Positions 18,719 to 27,671 of a DNA stretch of 64,000 nt are shown here, piece after piece. The notes below the pieces were generated by a model. The model was not told the origin of the DNA, did not search any database, and was given only the letters and a program-made list of their open reading frames with translations. The DNA comes from Streptomyces tubercidicus (GTDB lineage: Bacteria > Actinomycetota > Actinomycetes > Streptomycetales > Streptomycetaceae), in the NCBI RefSeq assembly GCF_027497495.1, contig NZ_CP114205.1, positions 7,812,001 to 7,876,000 of the forward strand, in the 5' to 3' direction. A program made the translations under genes and the position numbers. The stretch's first letter is position 1, and every line of letters begins with the position of its first letter.

Positions 18719-19447
18719 ATGGCTGCACCACCTGACGAGATCGAATCGGCGACGGGCGGCAAGCAGAGAGAACAGAGCGCCGCCCGCTGGCAGTTCGCGA
18801 TCACGATGCTCTGCGACGTCGTCCTTCCTGCGGGTCTCTACTACGTGCTGCGCGCAGCGGGCGTCAGCGAGCTGCTGGCGCTGCTCAGCAGTGCAGCCGC
18901 GCCGGCACTCAGCACCGGGTACTCCATCGTCATGCGACGCAGAATCGACAGGGTCGGCGTCTTCGTCCTCACCATCCTCGTGCTGGTCGGCCTCGGCTCC
19001 CTCCTCTCCGACTCCCCGCGCCTGGTCCTGGCCAGAGGCGGCTGGTTCACCGGGCTCATTGCCCTGTGGATCCTCGCGACGCTGTTCACCGCCCGTCCGT
19101 TCACCTACTGGGCGCTCAAGTCTCTACTGCCGGGCAAAGCAGAGGCCCTGGAACAGTTCTGGCACACCGAGCCGACCTTTCGCCGGGTCTGGCGCGGCCT
19201 GACCGTGCTGTGGGGGTGCGGGCTGCTGGTCGACGCGGCACTGCGCATGATCATGGCCTACACGCTGCCGGTCGATTTGGTGCCGGCGCTCGACGGTCTG
19301 CTGTACCTCGTCACCTACCTCGTGCTGCAGGTGATCACGCACATCATCCTGCACAGGACGGGTGTCCTTCGCATGATCTTCCCCAGGCGTGCCAAGGCGG
19401 CCGAATCCGCTGAAGCTGCGGAGGCGGAAGAGACCGGGACGGTATGA
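18719..19447 (+). CDS. VC0807-like multi-pass membrane protein
   Basis: A 242-residue integral membrane protein. Hydrophobic helices lie at about residues 25-45, 45-65, 80-97, 102-122, 160-180 and 190-215, followed by a charged cytoplasmic tail rich in Ala-Glu. The pattern resembles the VC0807/DUF3159-like group, whose function is unknown. The ATG at 18719 is chosen because AAGGAG lies 6 bases upstream. Its place in the cluster suggests export or self-protection, but nothing in the sequence proves it. Confidence 0.7.
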   Translation: MAAPPDEIESATGGKQREQSAARWQFAITMLCDVVLPAGLYYVLRAAGVSELLALLSSAAAPALSTGYSIVMRRRIDRVGVFVLTILVLVGLGSLLSDSPRLVLARGGWFTGLIALWILATLFTARPFTYWALKSLLPGKAEALEQFWHTEPTFRRVWRGLTVLWGCGLLVDAALRMIMAYTLPVDLVPALDGLLYLVTYLVLQVITHIILHRTGVLRMIFPRRAKAAESAEAAEAEETGTV

Positions 19448-19746
19448 GAAGACTCGGCAGGATGGCTTGCCACGTCGACAGGTGACCACGCAACGGTGCG
19501 CCGCCTCATCCGCGTCCGGCATGCAGGGGCGAGGACAGGCCGTGAGCCCGCCGCCGATGCGGCCACCGGCCCCTGAGAAACCAGGGAAACGACCATACTT
19601 CCGTTGCATCGGGCCGAGATGCCTTGCGCCGGCCGACCGGGCTCCATGGATAGTGGCGGCAGAACGCACCTTCCTGATTCGCTCGGGATGACGGCGCCGG
19701 TAGTGGTTCGGCTGCACCGGCCCACTGGAAAGGACTGATCAGACCC
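19448..19746. other. Intergenic, no gene supported
   Basis: A 299-base gap before the thioesterase gene. I see no credible gene, strong hairpin or operator-like palindrome. Confidence 0.5.
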
Positions 19747-20517
19747 ATGAGTTCATCCCTTGCGGACGACGGCCTGTGGTGCCGGCGCTTCCACCCGGCC
19801 CCTGACGCGGGCCGGCGCCTGGTGTGCTTCCCGCATGCCGGCGGTTCCGCGAGCTTCTACCATCCGGTCTCGGCCGCGCTCAGCCCCGGCGTGGACGTGA
19901 TCGCCGTGCAGTACCCCGGGCGGCAGGACCGCCGCCAGGAACCGCCGATCGACGACATCGGCCTCCTGGCGGACCGGATCGCCGAGGTGCTGGGAGCCCT
20001 GTCCGACCGGCCGTTGACCTTCTTCGGCCACAGCATGGGCGCGCTGGTGGCCTTCGAGGTGGCACGGCGGCTGGAACGCCACGGGAACGGCCCCCAGCGG
20101 CTGTTCGCCTCCGGACGCCGAGCGCCGTCCGCCCGCCGTGACGAGACGGTGCACCTGCGGGACGACGACGGCATCGTCGCCGAGCTGCGGGCCCTGAGCG
20201 GAACCGACGCACGGGTCCTCGACGACGAGGAAATGCTGCGGATGGTGCTGCCCGCGCTCCGCAGTGACTACAAGGCCGTCGAGACCTACCGGAGCGAACC
20301 CGCGGCCGTCGTGCGCTGCCCCGTCACCGTGCTCGTCGGGGACGACGACCCCAAGACCTCCCTGGACGAAGCCCGGTCCTGGGACGGGCACACCACCGGC
20401 GACTTCGATCTGCGTGTCTTTCCCGGCGGGCACTTCTACCTGGCTGACCGGCCGAACGAGGTGATGACGGTGCTCAGTGAGCACTTCACCTCAGCGGCTC
20501 TCTCTCACCATGCGTAG
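19747..20517 (+). CDS. Type II thioesterase
   Basis: A 256-residue alpha/beta hydrolase of the editing thioesterase family, which removes stalled or wrong acyl groups from PKS carrier proteins. Motifs: FPHAGGSASFYHP at the start, nucleophile Ser in FFGHSMGALVAFE, acid in VGDDDPKTS and catalytic His in PGGHFYL. It starts a same-strand unit with the MqnA/MqnD-like relic 51 bases downstream. Confidence 0.93.
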   Translation: MSSSLADDGLWCRRFHPAPDAGRRLVCFPHAGGSASFYHPVSAALSPGVDVIAVQYPGRQDRRQEPPIDDIGLLADRIAEVLGALSDRPLTFFGHSMGALVAFEVARRLERHGNGPQRLFASGRRAPSARRDETVHLRDDDGIVAELRALSGTDARVLDDEEMLRMVLPALRSDYKAVETYRSEPAAVVRCPVTVLVGDDDPKTSLDEARSWDGHTTGDFDLRVFPGGHFYLADRPNEVMTVLSEHFTSAALSHHA

Positions 20518-20568
20518 GGGCGGCGACCGCACTGCCCCGACCGAGCGACCCCTGGAGCCTGACAGACA

Positions 20569-21302
20569 TGTCTGAACTGCCACTCACCGCGCCGGCCACG
20601 CCCACACCGCGCACCGGGCGACGGCCCAGGGTCGGTCATATCGATTTCCTCAACTGTCTGCCGCTGTTCTGGGGGCTGGCCCGAAGCGGCAGTCTGCTCG
20701 ACATGGATCTGAGAAGGACAGCCCGGACGGTCTGAGCGACGCACTCGTCGCCGGTAGGCTCGACATCGGACCGATCAGCCTCCTCGAATTCCTCAAGCAC
20801 GCCGACGACTCGGTGGCGCTGCCGGGTATCGCCGTGGGCAGCGACGGTCCCGTGGAGTCCTGCCTGATCGTCAGCCAGGTCCCGCTGGACCAGCTGGACG
20901 GCGAACCGGTCGCACTCGGCTCCACCAGCCGGACCTCGGTCCGGCTCGCCGAGCTGCTGTTCGCGGAGACGGTCGGCGTCCGGCCCGACTGCTTCGTCTG
21001 CCCTCCGGACCTCGCGGCGACCTCGGCGAAGAACAGCTGCGAGTGGTGGCCCGCACAGCCGCCGACTCCGTCCGCTTCGCCTGGACCACCCGACGGCATC
21101 CCGTCCCTATGTCCTGGAGCATGCCCAGGAGATGGCCCCGGACGTGATCGAGCAGCACATCGGGCTGTATGTGAGCGACTACACCGCCGACCTTGGCGAG
21201 GACGGATACGCGGCGGTGCGGGAGCTGCTCGGCAGGGCCGCCGCCGAGGGCCTCGTCCCCGCCGTCAGCCCCGGCGCACTGGACTTCCCGCGCCGGCTGA
21301 GG
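20569..21302 (+). pseudogene. Chimeric relic of MqnA-like and MqnD-like genes
   Basis: The frame opens with RPRVGHIDFLNCLPLFWGLA, the start of MqnA (chorismate dehydratase of the futalosine menaquinone pathway). A one-base loss near 20715 breaks it; the next frame continues DALVAGRLDIGPISLLEFL, VALGSTSRTSVRLAELL and ends at CFVCPPDL. Near 21020 it switches to LGEEQLRVVARTAADSVRFA and, after another indel, YVLEHAQEM, HIGLYVSDYTADLGEDGY and LLGRAAAEGLVP. That is the C-terminus of MqnD (1,4-dihydroxy-6-naphthoate synthase). The rest of both genes is missing. A deletion between neighbouring mqnA-like and mqnD-like paralogs explains it. The start follows the thioesterase by 51 bases. Confidence 0.75.
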
Positions 21303-21396
21303 GGCGACCGCCACCCACGGGACACGGCCCCCGGAGGCGGTCGTCGTACCGTCAGAACCGACGGCCCGACGACCACCTCCGCGCCAGCCCGGCCCG

Positions 21397-22440
21397 CTAC
21401 CCCTCGACGGTCACCGGCACGGCCTGCGCGCGCACCGCATCGACCAGTTCCATCGTGGCGACCGCGTCCTGCCGCCACCGCGCCTCCTCGGGGGAGGCCG
21501 CAGCGCCACCGGCGGCCACGGCCGCGGCGAACCCGGCGAGCGACCGGTTCAGCTGGTCCGCCGCCGGCAGCGTGAACTGCTCGACATGGTCCTGTTCCTC
21601 CAGCACCAGCACGGGCTGGTACCCGGGCGGCGGGGTGAACGCCCGGGGCACCGTGAGCTTCGCCCCCGCGCCCCACAGGGAGTAGGACGAACCGTAGGTG
21701 TGCTCGAAGCCGAACTCGACGCTCGCCAGCACACCGGACGGCGACACCAGCAGCGCCTTGCCCGACAGATCGAGCCCATCGGACCGCCGCACCCGCGCCG
21801 TGGCGCCCGCCACCCGCAGCCCGGGACCCAGCAGCATCGCCGCCGCCCGGAGCGGATACACCCCCGCGTCGAGGAGTGCACCGCCACCGAGACCCGGCAC
21901 ATACCGGATGTCCTCCGAGGACAGCGGCGGAAAGCAGAAGGCACCCCGGAACGAGCGCAGCCCCCCGAGCCGCCCTTCGGCGATCAGGGTCGCGACCGCG
22001 TCATGCTGCGGATGGTGCAGAAACATGAAGTTCTCCCGCAGCACCAGGCCACGGTCCTCGGCCAGCGACACCACGGCACGGGCCTCGGCCGCCGTCGTGG
22101 CGATCGGCTTCTCGACGAGCACGTGCTTGCCCGCATGCAGCGCCCGCGCCGCCCATTCGCCGTGCAGCGACGGCGGCAGGGAGATATAGACGGCGTCGAT
22201 GTCTTCGCGTTCCAGGAGCGCTTCAGCGGAGTCGCCGGCGCAGCCGAACCGGTCGGTGAACCGCTGCACGCGCTCCGGACTGCGGCCGCCCACCGCGACG
22301 AGTTCGGTCTGCGGGCAGCCCGTCATCGCCGGCAGTACCCGCCGCCACCCGAAGGACGAGGTACCCAGCGCGCCGAAACGCACCGGGGTGGACAGCGGCT
22401 GTGGGGGCGTGGGGCGCTGAGCTGACACGGAGTCGTTCAA
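21397..22440 (-). CDS. NDP-hexose 3-ketoreductase (Gfo/Idh/MocA family)
   Basis: The 347 residues have an N-terminal Rossmann domain (RFGALGTSSFGWRRVLPA), the family's catalytic EKP motif in VLVEKPIATTAAEA, and the C-terminal beta-sheet domain. In deoxysugar pathways this family reduces the 3-keto group left by the 2,3-dehydratase; that dehydratase is not in this window. The TTG start is tentative: GAGG precedes it, but a 13/16 operator-like palindrome overlaps it. A GTG nine bases further in is the alternative. Confidence 0.85.
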   Translation of the reverse strand: MNDSVSAQRPTPPQPLSTPVRFGALGTSSFGWRRVLPAMTGCPQTELVAVGGRSPERVQRFTDRFGCAGDSAEALLEREDIDAVYISLPPSLHGEWAARALHAGKHVLVEKPIATTAAEARAVVSLAEDRGLVLRENFMFLHHPQHDAVATLIAEGRLGGLRSFRGAFCFPPLSSEDIRYVPGLGGGALLDAGVYPLRAAAMLLGPGLRVAGATARVRRSDGLDLSGKALLVSPSGVLASVEFGFEHTYGSSYSLWGAGAKLTVPRAFTPPPGYQPVLVLEEQDHVEQFTLPAADQLNRSLAGFAAAVAAGGAAASPEEARWRQDAVATMELVDAVRAQAVPVTVEG

Positions 22441-22453
22441 GGGAATTCCTCGG
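22438..22453. promoter_or_regulatory. Operator-like palindrome overlapping the 3-ketoreductase start
   Basis: CAAGGGAATTCCTCGG matches CTVGGGAWWTCCCBAG at 13 of 16 positions. Its overlap with the presumed ribosome-binding site and TTG means either the start is further in or the match is chance. Confidence 0.3.
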
Positions 22454-22560
22454 ATACTGAGACGCGGCGTCTGCCACCACGCCGGTGATCGATGGGCAGT
22501 CTGCGGCCGCGGTGAGCGGGCCTGCCCGGCAAGCCCGCCCGACACGCCCGCCCCGGGTCA

Positions 22561-23448
22561 TCAGCCCCAGGTGACGGGCAGTTCGCGGACGCCGTAATGC
22601 ATCGCGGTCTCCCGCAGCGGCACCTGCTCGGCGGCCGTCGCGAGTCGCAGATCCGGAAAGCGCTCGAACAGCTTCTGGAAGCCGATACGCAGCGACGCCC
22701 TCGCCAGGTGCTGCCCGAGGCACTGATGGATCCCGAAGCCGAATGCCAGATGCCGCCCGCGAGGGGCGGCCGATGTCGAACTCGTCCGCGTTCTCGAAGT
22801 ACCGCGGATCGCGGTTGGCCGACGGCAGCGAGAGCACCACGGTCTGACCCGCCTTGATGGTCCTGCCGTCGATCTCGACATCCTCCAACACCACCCGGCT
22901 CGCCCCGAAGTGAGAGATGGTCAGGTACCGCAGCAGCTCCTCGACGGTGTTCTCCATCAGCTCCGGACGCTCCCGCACCTTCGCCAGCTGCTCAGGGTGC
23001 TCCAGCAGTGCGAAGGTGCCCAGCGTGAGCATGTTGGGAGTCGTGTCCAGCACACCGTCGATGATCCGTTCCAGCGTGGACTCGTACTGCTGGATCTTGC
23101 GTACGGTGAAGAAGCCGGTCAGCAGCCGCCGGTAGCGGGTGTGCTCCGGAGCGTCCATCCGCACGAAATTGCCCGGTGCGGACGGCTCGGGGGAGTAGTC
23201 CTCCACGGGGAACGGCGGTGAGTGCACCAGCGCGAGCAGCTCGCTGCGGTGGCTGAAGCGGGGGGCCGTCATGATCTGGCGGATGTGATCATGCCGGGTG
23301 ATCAGCCAGCCGTCCTTCTCACGCGGCGCCAGCTCAAAGGTCACCGGGCTGATCGGCTCCTCCTCGCGCAGTCGGGCGTATTCGGCTGCCGGATCGAAGG
23401 GGCAGGTGCGCTTGTACGGGATCACCGGCGCTTTCGGCTCGTAAACCA
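22561..23448 (-). pseudogene. Cytochrome P450 relic (I-helix region deleted, frameshifted)
   Basis: The start MVYEPKAPVIPYKRTCPFDP and the C-helix region (MDAPEHTRYRRLLTGFF) are good P450 sequence. After LERIIDGVLD the frame jumps to TTPNMLTLGTFALLEHPEQL, losing about 100 residues including the AG-E part of the oxygen-binding I-helix. EELLRYL (ExxR) remains. A frameshift after NADEFDIGR puts the heme loop FGFGIHQCLGQHLARA in another frame. Total coding length is about 295 codons against some 400. It cannot make an active enzyme as written. Confidence 0.85.
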
Positions 23449-23620
23449 TGACTCCTCCGTTGCTGTTGGTGGCCACGGGGCCGCCGCGCTCGGAGCCCGT
23501 GCGCAGCGCCCCTGGCCCACAGCGGATGCCATGGCGCCCCCCTCTGGGTGTGGCCCAAGCCCGATGGCAGCCACAGCCCAGCACGGAGCGCCGAGCGGGA
23601 GCCAGCCAGGCGCCGGAACT

Positions 23621-23636
23621 CTAGGGAATTGCCAGT
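23621..23636. promoter_or_regulatory. Operator-like half palindrome upstream of P450 relic
   Basis: A perfect left half CTAGGGAATT and a weaker right half, 12 of 16 matches in all, lie 173 bases upstream of the P450 relic. This is the last such site and marks the apparent edge of the polyketide regulon. Confidence 0.4.
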
Positions 23637-23729
23637 CGCCGACGGCCGGGCGGAACGGCGCCGACAAGGGGGTTCCCGGTGCGGCCGGACGCCTGGCCTT
23701 CTCCCGCTGCCGCCCCCGCCGCATCCTGC

Positions 23730-24881
23730 CTACTTGCCCCAGATACTCAGATACGCCGCCCGGTAGCCGGGCGGATCCCAGGTCGTCTGCCCGCCGCTGT
23801 TGGCGGCCGTGGAGAGGTGTACGGGGGCGACATAGCCGCTGGCGGGCTCGCCGGAGAAGGCGCGGTTGAAATCGTCGAGGATCTGCCAGCCCTGCTGGGA
23901 GAGCGGCTCGGGAACGGTGGCTGCCTGGAACTGCCGGCTGTTGATGCGCTGGAAGGCGGAGGGATCGCCGTCGCCCGCACCGATGTTGAAGGGGGCACCG
24001 GCCCCTTTCTTACGAGCTGCGCGCAGGGCCGGTGCGGCATCGGCGAAGTACACATCATTGATGGCGACGGAGTAGGTCCACCGGTTCCGGAAGCGGGAGA
24101 GGAGCGCGGAGACCTGCTGCGGAGTCCGGCTGCTGGTGTCCGAGAGCGGGATGTTCTCCTCCGCCAGCAGCCGCACACCGGCGCAGTCGGCCAACTCCTT
24201 CTTGATCAGGTCGGATTTGTTTCTGGCGAATGGGATCGAGGCGTCCGTGAACACGACGACACCGGCGTGGCCGTGGGAGTGCGCGATGATCCAGTCCGCG
24301 CTGATCTTCGCGACGTCCTGCACCCTGGTGGTGATGTTGCTGAAGAGCTCGGGGTCCTTGCTCGGGCCGGGGGCATCGACGGCGTGCCAGCCGATCAGCG
24401 GAATGTGCAGTGCATTGGCCTTGGCGACCTGCTGCGAGGTCAGCTTGGGGTCGAAACCGCCGATCACGATGCCCGAGGGCCGTAGGGCGATCGCCTGGCT
24501 GAAGGCCGCCTGGATCCCGGCGGGGGTGCCCTGGCCGTCGATCACCCGGACTTGCCAGCCCATGGCCGCGGCCGCTTCCCGTACCCCCTTCGCGGCACCG
24601 GCGACCCCGGGGTTGGTCATGGTCTGGGCGACAAAGACGATGCTTTTGCCGGGGACCGCCCGGGGGCCACGGGTGGGGCCGTGCCAGGCGGGGTTGGTCC
24701 TCATCGCCCGTTGCACGGCCACCTCGGCACCGGCCAGTACGGCGGGGCAGCCGGCCGTTGTCGGACCGGTGGCGGCGGGCCCGGCACCGGTGGAGGTGCC
24801 GCGCTCGCAGCCGACGAGGGCAGCGGCCACCACCACCATGGCGACTGCGGTGCCCAGGGCGGTCTTGCGGTTCGGCTGCAC
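23730..24881 (-). CDS. Sugar-type ABC transporter substrate-binding lipoprotein
   Basis: A 383-residue periplasmic-binding protein of the ribose/galactose class (type 1 fold). A short signal with lipobox AALVGCERG gives lipid attachment. The ligand domain contains GIVIGGFDPKLTSQQVAKAN and GWHAVDAPG. The GTG start places the lipobox correctly. It ends the three-gene unit ATPase, permease, binding protein on the minus strand. The ligand is probably a monosaccharide but cannot be named. Confidence 0.88.
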   Translation of the reverse strand: MQPNRKTALGTAVAMVVVAAALVGCERGTSTGAGPAATGPTTAGCPAVLAGAEVAVQRAMRTNPAWHGPTRGPRAVPGKSIVFVAQTMTNPGVAGAAKGVREAAAAMGWQVRVIDGQGTPAGIQAAFSQAIALRPSGIVIGGFDPKLTSQQVAKANALHIPLIGWHAVDAPGPSKDPELFSNITTRVQDVAKISADWIIAHSHGHAGVVVFTDASIPFARNKSDLIKKELADCAGVRLLAEENIPLSDTSSRTPQQVSALLSRFRNRWTYSVAINDVYFADAAPALRAARKKGAGAPFNIGAGDGDPSAFQRINSRQFQAATVPEPLSQQGWQILDDFNRAFSGEPASGYVAPVHLSTAANSGGQTTWDPPGYRAAYLSIWGK

Positions 24882-24919
24882 AGGCGCTCCTGGCGGAGGG
24901 ACGACACGGTGGTGACACC

Positions 24920-25951
24920 TCACGAGGTGACTTCGGTCAGGTCCTGGTGTGTGCGGGGCGGCTCGGCCCGCCGGTGGCGCAGCTGTCGGCGCGCGGCGTA
25001 GCCGGCCATGCCGACGGCGAGGAGCAGAGTTGAGCCGTTGAAGAGCGGAGTGACCCAGAACTGCGCGCCGAACTGGCCGATCCCGGCGAGGCCGATGGCG
25101 AGGATGACCACGGCGACCAGCGTGCCCAGCGCGTTCGGGCGGCCGGGGCGGATCGCGGTGGAGCCGAGCAGCGCACCGACGAACGCGGGCAGCAGATAGT
25201 CCAGTCCGACGCTGGGGTTGCCGATGCGCTGCTGCGCGGCGAGCAGCACACCGGCGATCCCGACGATCAGACCCGATCCGGCGAAGGCGTAGACGACATA
25301 GCGCCGGGAGGGGATGCCCAGCAGGTCGGCGGCGCGGGGGTTGGATCCGATGACGTACAGATACCGGCCGAGGGGCAGCCGTTCCAGGAGCACCCACAGC
25401 ACGGCGGTGAGGGCGAGGACATAGAAGGCGGAAACCGGCAGGCCCAGGAACCTGGAGTCGTAGAGGTCGGTGAAGGCGGCCGGCAGACCCTGTGGGCCGG
25501 GGACGATCCGGGCGCCGTTGGTGATCCAGCCGGTGAGGGCGTAGAGGATGCTGCCGGTGCCGAGGGTGGCGATAAAGGAGTCGATCTTCGCGAATTCGAC
25601 GACGATCCCGTTGAAGGTGCCGACGACCGCCCCGCCGAGGACGACCACGAGGCACGCCAGCGGCCAGGGCCACGCCTCATGGGCGATGAGCTGCATCGTC
25701 ATCACATGCGCCAGGCCGAGTCCGTAGCCGATGGACAGGTCGAATTTGGCGGTGACGATGGGGATCATCGCCCCGAGCGCGAGGAGCGCGGGGATCGACT
25801 GGTTGGACAGGATCTCGGAGACGTTGTCCAGGGTGGGAAAGGTGTCCGGCAGCGCGAGGGAGAAGGCCAGGAACAGCAGGGCGGTGAGGGCCAAGAGGCC
25901 ATAGGCGCCGACGAGATGCCCCAGTCGGCGGCCCAGTGGGGAGGGCGGCAT
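24920..25951 (-). CDS. Sugar-type ABC transporter permease
   Basis: A 343-residue membrane protein of the RbsC-like permease family with eight to ten hydrophobic helices. The stretch GGAVVGTFNGIVVEFAKIDSF followed by IATLGTGSI is the family signature region. The ATG lies 2 bases after the ATPase stop (TGACCATG), so the two are coupled. Confidence 0.9.
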   Translation of the reverse strand: MPPSPLGRRLGHLVGAYGLLALTALLFLAFSLALPDTFPTLDNVSEILSNQSIPALLALGAMIPIVTAKFDLSIGYGLGLAHVMTMQLIAHEAWPWPLACLVVVLGGAVVGTFNGIVVEFAKIDSFIATLGTGSILYALTGWITNGARIVPGPQGLPAAFTDLYDSRFLGLPVSAFYVLALTAVLWVLLERLPLGRYLYVIGSNPRAADLLGIPSRRYVVYAFAGSGLIVGIAGVLLAAQQRIGNPSVGLDYLLPAFVGALLGSTAIRPGRPNALGTLVAVVILAIGLAGIGQFGAQFWVTPLFNGSTLLLAVGMAGYAARRQLRHRRAEPPRTHQDLTEVTS

Positions 25952-25953
25952 GG

Positions 25954-27486
25954 TCAGCTCGTCTCCCCGGTGAGCGCGGCCATGGCCGACGAGGCGCGGG
26001 CGAGCCCGGCGACCGTGAGGGCCTCGCCGCTCAGCTCCTCCGTCACCGCCCCGCGGACGAAGACCAGGGCGCGATGGCACACGTCGGCGACCTCCTCGAA
26101 GTCGGTGGAGAGAAGCAGCACGGCGAGCCCTTCGTCCAGCGCGTCCTGCAGCAGGCGGTAGACGGCCGTTTTGGCGCCGATGTCCACCCCGGCGGTCGGC
26201 TCTTCCAGGATCAGCAGCCGGCGCCGCATCCGGAGCCACCGTCCGACCATGACCTTCTGCTGGTTTCCCCCGGACAGGGTGGCGATCGGCGCCTCGCTGT
26301 CCCGGGGGGACACCGAGAAACGTTCGGCCAGGGCCTCGGCCTCGGCCCGCTCGCGCCGCGGGCTGATCCAGTGCAGGGCCGGCAGACCGTCGGCCCGCGG
26401 GTTGGCCAGGAAGTTCTCCCGTACGGTCAGCTCGGCGGCACAGCCCTCTTCCTGGCGGTTGCTGGTCACGAAGCCGACGCCGGAGTCGACGGCTTCGGTG
26501 ACCGTGCCGGGTGCGTACGGCCGGCCGTTGAGCCGGACCCGTCCGCCGACCAGCGGCCGGGCGCCGGCCAGGGCACGGCCCAGCTCCATATGGCCGGCCC
26601 CGGTGAGGCCCACCATGCCGAGGATCTCCCCGCCGCGCAGTTCCAGGCTGACCGGTGCGGTGCTCTCGGTTCCCACGCGGTCGAGGCTCAGTACGGCCGG
26701 TCCGGCGGCGGGGGCGAAGCGGTAGCCGGCCGGTTCCTGGCCCACGATGTCGTGCACCAGCCGGGCGGGGCTGTGCCCGGCGACCGGGCCCTGGCTGATG
26801 AGACGGCCGTCGCGGAGGACGGCGAAGGCATCGGCGACCTTGTACACCTCGTCGAGCCGGTGGGTGACGTAGACGAGTGCGTGGCCCTGGTCGCGCAGGG
26901 TGTGGAGCACCTCGAAGAGCCGGGTGCAGTCCGCGGCGGGGAGGCTGGCGGTCGGCTCGTCAAGGACGATGAGTTCGGCCCGGGTGGACAGCGCGCGGGC
27001 GATGGCCACCAAGGAGCGCTCGGCGCGCGGGAGGTCGGCGAGCACGGTCGCGGGGTCGAGGTGCGCGGCGACGATCCCCAGGGCCGCCGCGCACCGTTCG
27101 CGGGTCTTCCGCCAGGACAGCAGCCCCGCCCGGCGTGGGTAGCCGGTGCCCAGCGCGATGTTCTCGGCGACCGTCATCCACTCGACCAGCCCCAGGTCCT
27201 GGTGGATGAAGGACATGGTGCGGGCGGCCGCTTCGGTGCCGAGCGGGTGCCCGGCCACGGTCACCGCGCCCTCGTCCGCGGCATGGACGCCCGCGAGCAC
27301 CTTGATGAGGGTGGACTTTCCGGCACCGTTGGGCCCGAGCAGGGCGAGGATGCTGCCGGACCGGATATCGAGGTCGACCGCGTCCAGCGCCAGGGTGCCG
27401 CCGAACCACTTGCTGAGGCCGCGTATGCGGACGAGGGGCTCCGGGCCGTGGCGCGGGGGAGGGGTGCGGTCAGGAGCGTCGTGCAC
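25954..27486 (-). CDS. Sugar-type ABC transporter ATPase (RbsA-like, two nucleotide-binding domains)
   Basis: The 510 residues form a tandem ABC ATPase that powers the adjacent permease. Domain 1 has Walker A GPNGAGKS, signature-region LPRAERSLVAIARAL and Walker B LIVLDEPTAS. Domain 2 has the family's degenerate Walker A (GLTGAGHMEL) with LSGGNQQKVMVGRWL and LLILEEPTAGVD. The GTG at 27486 is chosen because GGAGAAG lies just upstream. It is the first gene of the transporter unit. Confidence 0.93.
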   Translation of the reverse strand: MHDAPDRTPPPRHGPEPLVRIRGLSKWFGGTLALDAVDLDIRSGSILALLGPNGAGKSTLIKVLAGVHAADEGAVTVAGHPLGTEAAARTMSFIHQDLGLVEWMTVAENIALGTGYPRRAGLLSWRKTRERCAAALGIVAAHLDPATVLADLPRAERSLVAIARALSTRAELIVLDEPTASLPAADCTRLFEVLHTLRDQGHALVYVTHRLDEVYKVADAFAVLRDGRLISQGPVAGHSPARLVHDIVGQEPAGYRFAPAAGPAVLSLDRVGTESTAPVSLELRGGEILGMVGLTGAGHMELGRALAGARPLVGGRVRLNGRPYAPGTVTEAVDSGVGFVTSNRQEEGCAAELTVRENFLANPRADGLPALHWISPRRERAEAEALAERFSVSPRDSEAPIATLSGGNQQKVMVGRWLRMRRRLLILEEPTAGVDIGAKTAVYRLLQDALDEGLAVLLLSTDFEEVADVCHRALVFVRGAVTEELSGEALTVAGLARASSAMAALTGETS

Positions 27487-27671
27487 AGACTTCTCCGGGG
27501 GTCGGCCTCGTCGTTCTTCCCGCCTGAAAGGGGCAGTGCTGCGGGCGCTGCACGGCGGTACGGGCTTCATAGCAGGCAGTTTTGACGATGCGTTACCTGT
27601 CCGCTCACCAGCCCGCTCCGCACATTCCCGTCATGCTAAGGCCCGCTTCGGCCCTGATGCCGGATGGGCCG

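Noticed and set aside
22223..23584. A single 453-codon frame covering P450 and ketoreductase sequence
   Set aside because: It is the P450 relic read through its frameshift into antisense-free-frame sequence; the second half matches nothing, and both real families lie in other frames.
23730..25673. A 647-codon minus-strand frame
   Set aside because: Its first 260 residues are out of frame with the permease encoded there; the binding protein starts at 24881 with a proper lipobox.
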